Assembly (NCBI GenBank): GCA_963665545.2
Contig: CAXXKZ010000004.1
Span: forward strand, 496,001 to 560,000
Length of the DNA: 64,000 nt
Source of the DNA: G963665545 sp963665545
Lineage (GTDB): Bacteria; Pseudomonadota; Gammaproteobacteria; Xanthomonadales; SZUA-36
Direction of reading: 5' to 3'
The notes beneath the pieces were generated by a model. The model was given only the letters and a program-made list of their open reading frames with translations. It was not told the origin of the DNA and made no database searches. This document shows, in pieces, positions 10,404 to 18,473 of the stretch. A program made the position numbers and the translations under genes. The number at the start of each line of letters is the position of its first letter. Within the stretch, counting starts at the first letter, position 1.

Positions 10404-11396
10404 AGCTACAAACAGGTAGTCAATTCCTTCATGTTTGTTTCTCCTCTCCAGCCATTCACCGATCTCCTCGCGGGCACCGGCCGCACCGACTGCGACAAGA
10501 ATCCAGTTGTCTTTTATGGTCTGGGCATATTGCATCGGCCAAACCGGTAATCCGCGTTTCCGCCCACCGATTCTGCGGGGATGTACATCGATGAAGCCGA
10601 TGATGTGCGCGCCTTCGTCGCGCAGTACATCGTGCATTTGGCGGCCCGTTTTGCCTGCGCCCCAGATGATGACCCCTCGACCGTTGAGCCGATGCTGGAC
10701 CAGGAAATGCGCCTTGGCTGCCTGAAACCGCGGCAGGTCGTAGACCGGGTCGGTGCGCGTGAGACGCTGTTCGTGGTCGCGCCAGCGCAGGAGTACCTGA
10801 GGTGGTTTGCCCATTTTCATCCCGGCAGCATCGGCGCGGAGGAACAGATCATAGTCCTCCGGCCAGCCACGGTCGCGGTAGCCCCCGAGCGCCTTTATGG
10901 CACGACTGCGAAATACCGCGCTGGGATGTGGCATCGGGCTTTCGACAAAAATCCGGCGATGTATCTCTTCCGGTGTACGCACTGAGTTAAGCCATCGCTG
11001 ATAGCGCAAGTTTCCCGCCCGGATGCCTTCTGAGCTGAAAATTTCTACGCAGGCCCCACAGATGTCGATCTCAGGGTGCGCATCCAGGTATGAGATTTGA
11101 GTCTCCAGACGGGCCGGCATGGCAATGTCGTCTGCATCCATGCGTGCGATGTATTGTCCATTCGCCCGCTCAATGCCGAAATTAAGCGCGGCCACCAACC
11201 CGCTGCCAGCGTTGCGGACGATCTTCAGGCGGTGATCAACATCGTCCAAAGACGCGATCGCGCCGTCGTTGCTGTGGTCATCAATCAGCAAGAGTTCAAT
11301 ATCAGCATACGTTTGAGTGAGTATGCTGGCGACGGCCCCGGCAAGATGGGCGCCACCATTGCGTACCGGCATCACCACCGAGACCAGCCTGTCCAA
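10401..11396 (-). CDS. Family 2 glycosyltransferase with C-terminal Rossmann-like domain
   Basis: 331 aa. Residues 1-220 form a GT-A glycosyltransferase: VSVVMPVRNGG start, LLLIDDHSND, nucleotide-sugar DXD motif in RMDADDIAMP, and the acceptor-side WPEDYDLFLR. Residues from about 245 form a separate module beginning VIIWGAGKTGRQMHDVL and including GFIDVHP. It resembles the N-terminal NAD-like fold of PglD-type acyltransferases and sugar-modifying enzymes. No transmembrane segment is visible. The donor and acceptor sugars are unknown. The gene sits alone beside lysS, away from the polysaccharide cluster at 61-64 kb. The stop codon lies in a short inverted repeat. Confidence 0.8.
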   Translation of the reverse strand: MDRLVSVVMPVRNGGAHLAGAVASILTQTYADIELLLIDDHSNDGAIASLDDVDHRLKIVRNAGSGLVAALNFGIERANGQYIARMDADDIAMPARLETQISYLDAHPEIDICGACVEIFSSEGIRAGNLRYQRWLNSVRTPEEIHRRIFVESPMPHPSAVFRSRAIKALGGYRDRGWPEDYDLFLRADAAGMKMGKPPQVLLRWRDHEQRLTRTDPVYDLPRFQAAKAHFLVQHRLNGRGVIIWGAGKTGRQMHDVLRDEGAHIIGFIDVHPRRIGGRKRGLPVWPMQYAQTIKDNWILVAVGAAGAREEIGEWLERRNKHEGIDYLFVA

Positions 11397-11403
11397 CGGT
11401 CGG

Positions 11404-12936
11404 TCAGGCCTCCGGTCGCATGTAGGGAAACAACAGCACGTCCCGGATCGAGGGTGAATCGGTGTAGAACATGACCAGACGGTCTATGCCAACGCCCTCT
11501 CCCGCGGTAGGCGGCATGCCGTATTCCAGCGCCCGGATGTAGTCCGCATCAAAATGCATGGCCTCTAGATCGCCCGCTTCCTTGTGCGCGACTTGGGCGC
11601 GGAAGCGGTCGGTCTGATCCTCGGGGTCATTGAGCTCCGAAAAGCCGTTGGCAATTTCCCGGCCGGCAACAAACAGTTCAAAACGGTCAGTGACCAGGGG
11701 ATTTTCATCGTTCTTGCGCGACAGAGGCGATACCTCAGTGGGGTAGGAAGTGATGAACACCGGGTCAATCAGGTGGTGTTCAACCGTGCCGTCGAACAGT
11801 TCTGTCAGAAGTTTGCCGGGACCCCAGGTTTCCTCCTGGTGAATGCCGTGCAACTTGCAGGCGGCTCGAGTGACCTGCGGATCCCACAAATCCGCCTCGG
11901 CCAAATCCGGGTTGTGACGACGCACCGCTTGTTCCAGGCTGAGCCGTTCGAAAGGCTTGCCAAAATCCAGGGGCTGCTCCTGGTAGACCACAACGGAGCC
12001 GCCGGTGATCTCTTCGGTGAGTCCCCTGAGCATGTTTTCAGTGAGGTCCATCAAGTCGTTGAAATCGGCATAAGCCCAATAGAATTCCAACATTGTAAAT
12101 TCCGGATTGTGCCGTGTTGAAACGCCTTCGTTACGAAAATTCCGGTTGATCTCATAGACCCGGCCTAAGCCGCCTACAATCAACCGCTTGAGGTAAAGCT
12201 CCGGCGCCACGCGCAGGTACATGTCCAGGTCCAATGCGTTGTGGTGGGTTTTGAAAGGCCGCGCCGTTGCACCGCCAGGAATGGGATGCATCATCGGCGT
12301 CTCGACTTCAAGAAAGTCCAGGTCCGGCGCCTCCATGAAACTGCGGATATAACTAATGATGCGTGACCTTTTGCGGAACACCTCTCGCGATTCTTCATTC
12401 ACGATCAGATCGACATACCGCCGACGGTAGCGCATTTCGGTATCCGTCAGGCCGTGCCATTTTTCCGGCAAGGGCCGCAGAGACTTTGACAATAGCCTCA
12501 GCTCAGACAAACGCAGCGACAGCTCACCCTTCTGGGTTCTGCATATCCGGCCGCGGGCGCCGATGATGTCGCCAATGTCCCAGTGCTTGAATGCAGCGTA
12601 GACGTCCTCGGGGAGATTGTCGCGCTGTACCATAAGCTGGATACCACCGCTGCGGTCCTGCAACAGGACAAAGGCGAGTTTGCCCATCACTCGCTTGGCC
12701 ATCATGCGGCCGGCGACGGCGAATCCCTCAATAATATCTTCGAGTGCTTCGGCTTCAAGTGCACCAAAGTCTTGATGTAGACCGGCCGCCATGGCGTCGG
12801 TGCGAAAATCGTTGGGATAGGCCTGGCCGGAAGCCCGCAGCACATCCAGTTTTGCCCGCCTTTGCGCGATCAGCCGGTTCTCGTCGGCTTCAGTTGTTTG
12901 TGGGGTTGTCTGTGGGGATTGTGTTTTATCGTTCAC
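11404..12936 (-). CDS. lysS: Lysyl-tRNA synthetase, class II
   Basis: 510 aa, the usual size. N-terminal OB-fold anticodon-binding domain (GRMMAKRVMGKLAFVLLQDRSGGIQL), then the class II catalytic core with motif 1 around FLEVETPMMHPIPGGA, motif 2 FRNEGVSTRHNPEFTMLE, and motif 3 GEGVGIDRLVM near the C-terminus. It charges tRNA-Lys. It lies downstream of prfB on the same strand with a 70-nt gap, the classical prfB-lysS order. The frame is intact. Confidence 0.97.
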   Translation of the reverse strand: MNDKTQSPQTTPQTTEADENRLIAQRRAKLDVLRASGQAYPNDFRTDAMAAGLHQDFGALEAEALEDIIEGFAVAGRMMAKRVMGKLAFVLLQDRSGGIQLMVQRDNLPEDVYAAFKHWDIGDIIGARGRICRTQKGELSLRLSELRLLSKSLRPLPEKWHGLTDTEMRYRRRYVDLIVNEESREVFRKRSRIISYIRSFMEAPDLDFLEVETPMMHPIPGGATARPFKTHHNALDLDMYLRVAPELYLKRLIVGGLGRVYEINRNFRNEGVSTRHNPEFTMLEFYWAYADFNDLMDLTENMLRGLTEEITGGSVVVYQEQPLDFGKPFERLSLEQAVRRHNPDLAEADLWDPQVTRAACKLHGIHQEETWGPGKLLTELFDGTVEHHLIDPVFITSYPTEVSPLSRKNDENPLVTDRFELFVAGREIANGFSELNDPEDQTDRFRAQVAHKEAGDLEAMHFDADYIRALEYGMPPTAGEGVGIDRLVMFYTDSPSIRDVLLFPYMRPEA

Positions 12937-13006
12937 TGCTGTTTGTCCTGATGATGATCATCGGTTCCCTGTCCAAAGGGCCCGCTGCCCGTAGTTACAG
13001 TTCCAA

Positions 13007-14103
13007 TTACAGCCCTTGTTTCAGCGAGGCCTCTACGAACTGGTCGAGGTCGCCGTCGAGAACCGACTGAGTATTGCCGACTTCGACCGAAGTCCTCAAG
13101 TCCTTGATGCGCGACTGGTCCAATACATAAGACCTGATCTGACTGCCCCAGCCTATATCCGACTTGGCGTCTTCGAGCTTCTGATGTTCTTCGGTACGCT
13201 TTTGCATTTCATGCTCGTACAGTTTGGCACGCAGCTGTTTCATAGCGTGGTCCTTGTTCCTGTGCTGTGAGCGGTCATTCTGGCACTGCACAACGATATT
13301 GGTGGGCAGATGAGTGATACGCACTGCCGAATCGGTGGTATTGACGTGCTGTCCACCCGCCCCTGATGCACGGTACACGTCGATGCGCAGTTCCGACGGG
13401 TTGATTTCGATGTCAATGTTGTCGTCGACTTCAGGAGAAACGAAGACTGCCGCAAACGAGGTGTGACGGCGATTGCCCGAATCGAAGGGGTGACTTGCGC
13501 ACCAACCGGTGCACACCCGTTTCCGTGCGGCACCAACCGTAGGCGTAGTCTCCGGTAATGTGGATTGTGGCGCTCTTGATACCCGCCACCTCACCGCTTG
13601 AGACCTCGACCAGGTCCGCGTTCCAGCCACGGCGCTCTGCCCAGCGCAAATACATGCGCAACAACATCTCTGCCCAGTCCTGGGCCTCGGTCCCGCCGGA
13701 GCCGGACTGGATATCCACATAACAGGGATTGGCATCCATTTCGCCGCCAAACATGCGTTGAAATTCCAGCCGCTCAATGCTGGCGCGCATGTCGTCGAGA
13801 TCCAACGACACTGAATCCAGCACTTCCTGGTCGGCTTCTTCGATGGCCAACTGGAGCAATTCGCCGGCCTCGCCCAGACCGCTGCTGAGCTTGTCCAGAC
13901 CTGCAACAACATCATCCAGGCGCGCACGCTCCTTGCCCAATGCCTGGGCGTGATCCGGATCGTCCCAGATATTCGGGCTTTCCAGCTCCCGGCCTACTTC
14001 CTCCAGACGGTCACGCTTCTCAGCATAGTCAAAGATACCCCCTGAGCGCCTCGCTACGACGCTGCAGATCTTCCAGAAGATTGGTGTGCTGATTGGTTTC
14101 CAA
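13007..14103 (-). CDS. prfB: Peptide chain release factor 2 (programmed +1 frameshift, plus one apparent error)
   Basis: RF2 recognises UGA and UAA and triggers peptide release. The start is a TTG at 14103, giving METNQHTN...SEALRGYL before the in-frame TGA. A +1 shift then yields DYAEKRDRLEEVG and the rest of the protein. Conserved parts are present: SGSGGTEAQDWA, GDYAYGW, the GGQ loop in SGAGGQHVNTTDSAVRITH, and NDRSQHRNKDHAMKQLRAKL. A second, unexpected break is at GGGG 13487-13490 (CCCC on the coding strand). One base fewer restores RKSPFDSGNRRHTSFAAVFV. RF2 is normally essential and both flanks are well conserved, so this break is most likely a sequence error. lysS follows. Confidence 0.94.
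14028..14043 (-). promoter_or_regulatory. RF2 programmed frameshift site
   Basis: The coding strand reads AGGGGGTATCTTTGAC: a Shine-Dalgarno-like AGGGGG three nucleotides before the slippery CTT, then the in-frame TGA followed by C. This matches the known E. coli prfB site, where low RF2 slows decoding of UGA and promotes the +1 shift, giving autoregulation. Confidence 0.95.
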
Positions 14104-14336
14104 GAGTCGTTATCCGGTTTGGGCTACGGCCGGGCGCGTACCCCTGTTCTGGCCAGTACCCTGGCCCGGGCCGCGTTGGCGGCAAAGCGCGCTATTTTAC
14201 ACCAAACAACGCACACATGGCCCCTGGTTTAACCTGTACCTTAGCGCGCACATTTCGGGTACTCTTAGGATTCACTGTTAGAAAGGTGCTGTCACAGGTT
14301 CGTGGCAGACATTCCTGAATGGACGAGGGCAAGAGA

Positions 14337-15110
14337 ATGAAGCGAATGAGTAACGTTGTACGAGTAGCCTGTTTTGGAATTTTGATGTCATTGGCCATTA
14401 GCAGTTCAGCCCAGGAACCCGCCAAAAATATTGCCGAGTCCTGGCTTCTCACCATCAAGGCCGGACAAACTGCGGAATTTGAAGCTGCATTTACTGCCCA
14501 TGCAGGCGTGCGTGCAAATCATGGCGACCCGAGAGTATGGCGGGCCTTAACCCCAATGATGGGTGAATATGGCACTCGCTACCTGATTCGCACTTGCTGT
14601 TTTGCCTGGGCCGACCAGGACGAATACCAGGCATGGGAAGCTGGAAATCCTGAAGTTTTGCAAGACTGGTTGAACCATGTCCAACCGCACATCCAGACCA
14701 TCAATCACAATTTCTCCGAGTTGGATTTTAAACACAGTCACTGGCCCAATACCCCCTCGGATTTGAAGTTTGTCGGGGTCAACTCCTGGGAAATTACGCC
14801 GGCCCAGGAATCAGACTTTCGCGCAGCGCGCACTGAACTCAGCCAGGTTTTGTTGAACAACGGATTTGCAACCGCTGACCGCAATTGGACGTGGTCTGAA
14901 ACGGTCGGCGGCAGCAGACGTGTTTCACTGGCCGTTCCCTATGCCAGTTATGCTGCAATGAACCGGGATCGCGCACGTCTGTATAACTTCCTGTCTGAAC
15001 ACATGGGCCCCGAAGGGGCAGGTGATTTGTTGGCGCGTTTTGCCGGCAGCGCCACCCATTCCACTTACCAGGTCTGGGTATTGCGACCCGACTTAACGCC
15101 AGGTAACTGA
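14337..15110 (+). CDS. Secreted protein of unknown function
   Basis: About 257 aa from ATG 14337, chosen over ATG 14319 because AGGG lies at Shine-Dalgarno distance and a signal peptide follows directly (VACFGILMSLAISSSAQ). The mature protein looks like two repeated alpha/beta barrel-like halves: AESWLLTIKAGQTAEFEAAFTAH early, and NSWEITPAQESDFRAARTELSQ in the second half. This resembles the dimeric alpha-beta barrel/NIPSNAP type of layout. No catalytic motif is recognised. It stands alone between prfB and recJ, transcribed opposite to both. The secreted protein at 54258-54980 has a similar two-lobed plan. Confidence 0.65.
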   Translation: MKRMSNVVRVACFGILMSLAISSSAQEPAKNIAESWLLTIKAGQTAEFEAAFTAHAGVRANHGDPRVWRALTPMMGEYGTRYLIRTCCFAWADQDEYQAWEAGNPEVLQDWLNHVQPHIQTINHNFSELDFKHSHWPNTPSDLKFVGVNSWEITPAQESDFRAARTELSQVLLNNGFATADRNWTWSETVGGSRRVSLAVPYASYAAMNRDRARLYNFLSEHMGPEGAGDLLARFAGSATHSTYQVWVLRPDLTPGN

Positions 15111-15149
15111 ACGACTGGGCGCCTGGGTGCGACCCGGGTAAACAGGGAG

Positions 15150-16907
15150 TCAGGCCCGGGACGATGGGGGTTGCAGAATCTTCTCGAGACGCAATTGGCA
15201 ATCCTCCCGGCCCCTCCAGCGATTGATGTCGAGTCGATAAAGGCAGCGTATTGTCGATTCACTGCCGAGATCCTCAGGCAGGTGGTTGAATGCGATCGCG
15301 TCGATTTCATCGCCACCCGCGACCGCGCGTACGATCAATTTAAGATGATGATTGCCAACAATACGGTGATCAATCACTACAAAAGCACCCTCAAACAGGG
15401 GCTCAGGAAAACGTTGACCCCACGGGCCCAGTGCTTCGATATCCTGCGCCATCGTCAGGTTCATGTCCGGCGGGTCCAATTCACCGTCTGTCAGAACTTC
15501 CGGGCTCAGCGTGGCACCATCGAGTAATTCATCGACGGCCTCCGGCAGCGCCATTTCCAGGTCGGAATAGCGCGCTGATTCCAGCGCAAGCCCGGCCGCC
15601 ATGGCATGACCGCCGAACGATAGGATCAGGCCCGGATGGCGGGCATCAACCAGGGCCAGCGCATCGCGAATATTCAGGCCCCGCACCGACCTGGCCGAGC
15701 CCTTGAGCACGCCATTGGGGTCTTGATCAGTTTCAGCTGGCGCAAAAGCCACTACCGGCCTATGGACCACGTCCTTAATGCGCGATGCCACCAGACCGAC
15801 AATCCCCTGATGCCAGTGCTTCTGGTATAGGCACAGCGCCGAGGGTAATTCCTGCGCTTTAAGGCCGGTAATCAACTCGTTGACCTGCTTGATGGCGTCA
15901 CCCTGCATCGAGGCCTGCATCGTTTTGCGCTTCTGGTTAAGCGCATCCAGTGTTGCAGCCAATTCCGCGGCTTCATTGCGATCATCGCTGAGCAGACAAC
16001 GGATACCCACGCTCATGTCTTCCAGGCGCCCGGCCGCATTCAGCCTTGGCCCGACTGCAAAGCCAAGGTCCGCTGCCACCAGGTGGCGGTAATCGCGTTT
16101 GCCCAGTTTCAACAACGCCAGCAGGCCGGGCCGGGCCAGGCCGCGGCGAATGCGCTCCAATCCCTGATGCACCAGGATCCGGTTATTGAAATCCAGAGGC
16201 ACCAGGTCGGCCACCGTGCCCAGTGCCACGAGGTCAAGGAAGCTCGCAAGGTTGGGCTCGACCCTGCCACCCTCGAACCACTGCTGCTCACGTAGCGTCT
16301 TGCGCACCACGCTCAACAAATAAAACATGACGCCAACACCCGCCAGCGACTTGCTCACGAATACGCTGCCCGCACAGTTCGGATTGACGATCGCCGCTGC
16401 GCTCGGCAGCGACTCTCCCGGCAGATGGTGGTCCGTCACAATGACCCGACAACCCAATTCATTGGCCGCACGCACCCCATCGATACTGCTGATACCCGAA
16501 TCGACGGTGATCAGCAGGTCAGGCGGATCTGAAGACAGCGATTTCACCATCGTCACGGTCAAACCATAGCCATCTTCGAAGCGGTTGGGCACCCTGAAAT
16601 CGACCCGTTGCCCCCCCATTGCGCGCAGTGCCAGAACGGCAAGCGCACTGCCGGTAGCACCATCGGCATCAAAATCACCGACAATCAGGATGCTCTGGCG
16701 GTCCTGGATTGCCGCCGCCACCAGCCGGGCTGCTGTTTCCATATCACCCAGCCCGCCAGGTCCAAGCAGATTTTGCATCCCCAGGTCCATTTGCTCAGGG
16801 CGCCGTATCCCACGGGCCAGTAGAATTCTACGCAACACGGGATGCAAATCGGCCGGCAAATGGTCGTCGCCTGCGTCATAGTCACGGACCTGAATACGCT
16901 CGATCAT
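15150..16907 (-). CDS. recJ: Single-stranded-DNA 5'-3' exonuclease RecJ
   Basis: 585 aa, standard length. DHH-family phosphoesterase motifs are present: ILIVGDFDADGATGS (motif I), LLITVDSGIS, VIVTDHHLPGE (the DHH motif), and the DHHA1 region with SFGGHAMAAGL. A C-terminal OB-like domain follows. It degrades single-stranded DNA in RecF-pathway recombination and mismatch repair. Its start overlaps the stop of the RpfE-like gene by 4 nt, so the two are translationally coupled. Confidence 0.96.
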   Translation of the reverse strand: MIERIQVRDYDAGDDHLPADLHPVLRRILLARGIRRPEQMDLGMQNLLGPGGLGDMETAARLVAAAIQDRQSILIVGDFDADGATGSALAVLALRAMGGQRVDFRVPNRFEDGYGLTVTMVKSLSSDPPDLLITVDSGISSIDGVRAANELGCRVIVTDHHLPGESLPSAAAIVNPNCAGSVFVSKSLAGVGVMFYLLSVVRKTLREQQWFEGGRVEPNLASFLDLVALGTVADLVPLDFNNRILVHQGLERIRRGLARPGLLALLKLGKRDYRHLVAADLGFAVGPRLNAAGRLEDMSVGIRCLLSDDRNEAAELAATLDALNQKRKTMQASMQGDAIKQVNELITGLKAQELPSALCLYQKHWHQGIVGLVASRIKDVVHRPVVAFAPAETDQDPNGVLKGSARSVRGLNIRDALALVDARHPGLILSFGGHAMAAGLALESARYSDLEMALPEAVDELLDGATLSPEVLTDGELDPPDMNLTMAQDIEALGPWGQRFPEPLFEGAFVVIDHRIVGNHHLKLIVRAVAGGDEIDAIAFNHLPEDLGSESTIRCLYRLDINRWRGREDCQLRLEKILQPPSSRA

Positions 16908-17947
16908 GGCGCGGCACCGGGTCTTTCATGAAAGTTCTCACCCAGGGGCCGGTCGCGCTTCCAGAATTGCTTCAGTCGCGGGCCGGTCAGTTGCCAACAA
17001 GATGACGGCGAATGAATCTCGAGTCTGGCCACATCCCGCCCAAGCCGTGGCAGGATTACAGCCAACAGGGCTTCGATGCGATGCATTTCCCGACCCACAT
17101 CTCCAATCTGGGTTTGCACGTCGAACAAGCTTGAACCCGCGACATCTGACCGAGCAAGGGCCTCGATCCAATTGCCGCCATCATGACATTCAATGCCCTG
17201 CAATCGCGACAGTCCCTGCATCACCGGGTCACTGGAATAACTACGCCGGATGTCGGTCTGTTGCGTCGCGGCAGGCAATTGTCCACCACCCCAAAACCAC
17301 ACCGAGTTGATCTCCGCCTGTCCGGCCGCACGCAGCCGCTCGTTGGCCGGGTGGGCGTGCAAAGTCATTTGTATGTTGTTGGCAATGCGCCGCCATCGCG
17401 CGGCGCCCGGTTGGTCAGGCAAGACCTCGGCCAAATCCGCGCCCGTGACCTCATGGGGGGGAACAAAATCGAACCCGGGAGATGTCTCAAGGGCCACATA
17501 CCAGCGACCAGTACGCAGCGCTTCAAGTTCCAGACCTTCCTCCGCCAGCGCCTCAGCCGTCGCCTCGGCAAGTGCCCAGGCAACCTCATCATTGAGGCGG
17601 CCAATTCCGTCGGGAATCAGCAGCAGGCTCTTGAGTCCGGCTTTTAACGTGACCGGGTCGGCCGCCAGCCAGTAGCGATGGTCGTTGCGCGCGGCTTCCA
17701 CCTGGTCATCAGCAAGATCGCCCAGGCGCCTGATCGACGCGGTCGGCAAAGCCATTGTATGAGACAAGCCGGCGCAGTGAAAACGGCAGCGATCCATGTC
17801 CGCACTAATAGCCGGCAGTCGGCGCGCCCGACCCAGGGTGCGCTCCAGCATTGGCCAGCGGGTGGCTGGATCCAGGGCCTGTACCCAGTGGTCCAGGCTT
17901 TCAATCAGGAGAATAATTTTTATCGGTTTGGAAGTCGGAGGACTCAC
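16904..17947 (-). CDS. RpfE-like conserved protein, phosphoglycerate-mutase-related
   Basis: 347 aa cytoplasmic protein. Recognisable segments are LLLIPDGIGRLNDEVAWALAEA, MTLHAHPANERLRAAGQAEINSVWFWGGGQLP and IEALLAVILPRLGRDVARLEIHSP. The HPANERRxxxGxxxINSxWFWGGG pattern is typical of proteins annotated as RpfE or cofactor-independent phosphoglycerate-mutase-like in Xanthomonas relatives. There rpfE lies between recJ and greA in the rpf region, exactly as here. Its biochemical role is not established. The rpfF, rpfC and rpfG genes for diffusible-signal synthesis and sensing are not in this window. Confidence 0.7.
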   Translation of the reverse strand: MSPPTSKPIKIILLIESLDHWVQALDPATRWPMLERTLGRARRLPAISADMDRCRFHCAGLSHTMALPTASIRRLGDLADDQVEAARNDHRYWLAADPVTLKAGLKSLLLIPDGIGRLNDEVAWALAEATAEALAEEGLELEALRTGRWYVALETSPGFDFVPPHEVTGADLAEVLPDQPGAARWRRIANNIQMTLHAHPANERLRAAGQAEINSVWFWGGGQLPAATQQTDIRRSYSSDPVMQGLSRLQGIECHDGGNWIEALARSDVAGSSLFDVQTQIGDVGREMHRIEALLAVILPRLGRDVARLEIHSPSSCWQLTGPRLKQFWKRDRPLGENFHERPGAAP

Positions 17948-17993
17948 TGCTGCACAAGGATGTGGTTGAATCTCGGATCGCAGCGGCTGGGGT

Positions 17994-18473
17994 TCACTGG
18001 TACTGGACTTCTACGATTTCATAATCCCGATTGCCGCCGGGCGCCTCAACGATAATTTCATCCCCCTCTTGTTTGCCGATCAGGGCACGAGCAATGGGGG
18101 AACTGATCGCCAGACGATTTTCCTTGATGTCCGACTCCAGATCACCCACGATCTGGTAGGTGGTCTCTGCGCCGCTATTGACCGCCATGAGGGTCACCGT
18201 CGCACCGAACACCACACGCGAACCCGCATTGAGCGCGCTGACATCAATGACCTGGGCCGTACTCAGCGCCATTTCCAAGTGCTGGATTCGACCCTCGGTA
18301 AATCCCTGCTCCTCCCTGGCCGCGTGGTACTCGGCGATTTCCTTGAGGTCACCGTGGGCACGGGCTTCAGCAATCGCCGCGATGATCTTGGGTCGGACCA
18401 CTTTCTTCAAGTGCGCCACTTCCTCTCTGAGACGCGCCGCTCCAGCGATCGTCAATGGGGTTCGTTGCATCAT
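17994..18473 (-). CDS. greA: Transcription elongation factor GreA
   Basis: 159 aa. N-terminal antiparallel coiled coil (LREEVAHLKKVVRPKIIAAIAEARAHGDLKEIAEYHAAREEQGF) with the acidic tip, then a C-terminal FKBP-like domain (VGDLESDIKENRLAISSPIARALIGKQEGDEI). It stimulates transcript cleavage by backtracked RNA polymerase. Its ATG overlaps the carB stop by 4 nt. The carA-carB-greA order is common in gammaproteobacteria. Confidence 0.96.
   Translation of the reverse strand: MMQRTPLTIAGAARLREEVAHLKKVVRPKIIAAIAEARAHGDLKEIAEYHAAREEQGFTEGRIQHLEMALSTAQVIDVSALNAGSRVVFGATVTLMAVNSGAETTYQIVGDLESDIKENRLAISSPIARALIGKQEGDEIIVEAPGGNRDYEIVEVQYQ

Noticed and set aside
13007..13927. prfB as a simple pseudogene
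   Set aside because: The first frame change is the conserved programmed site; the second is a one-base homopolymer difference inside an otherwise perfectly conserved essential gene.
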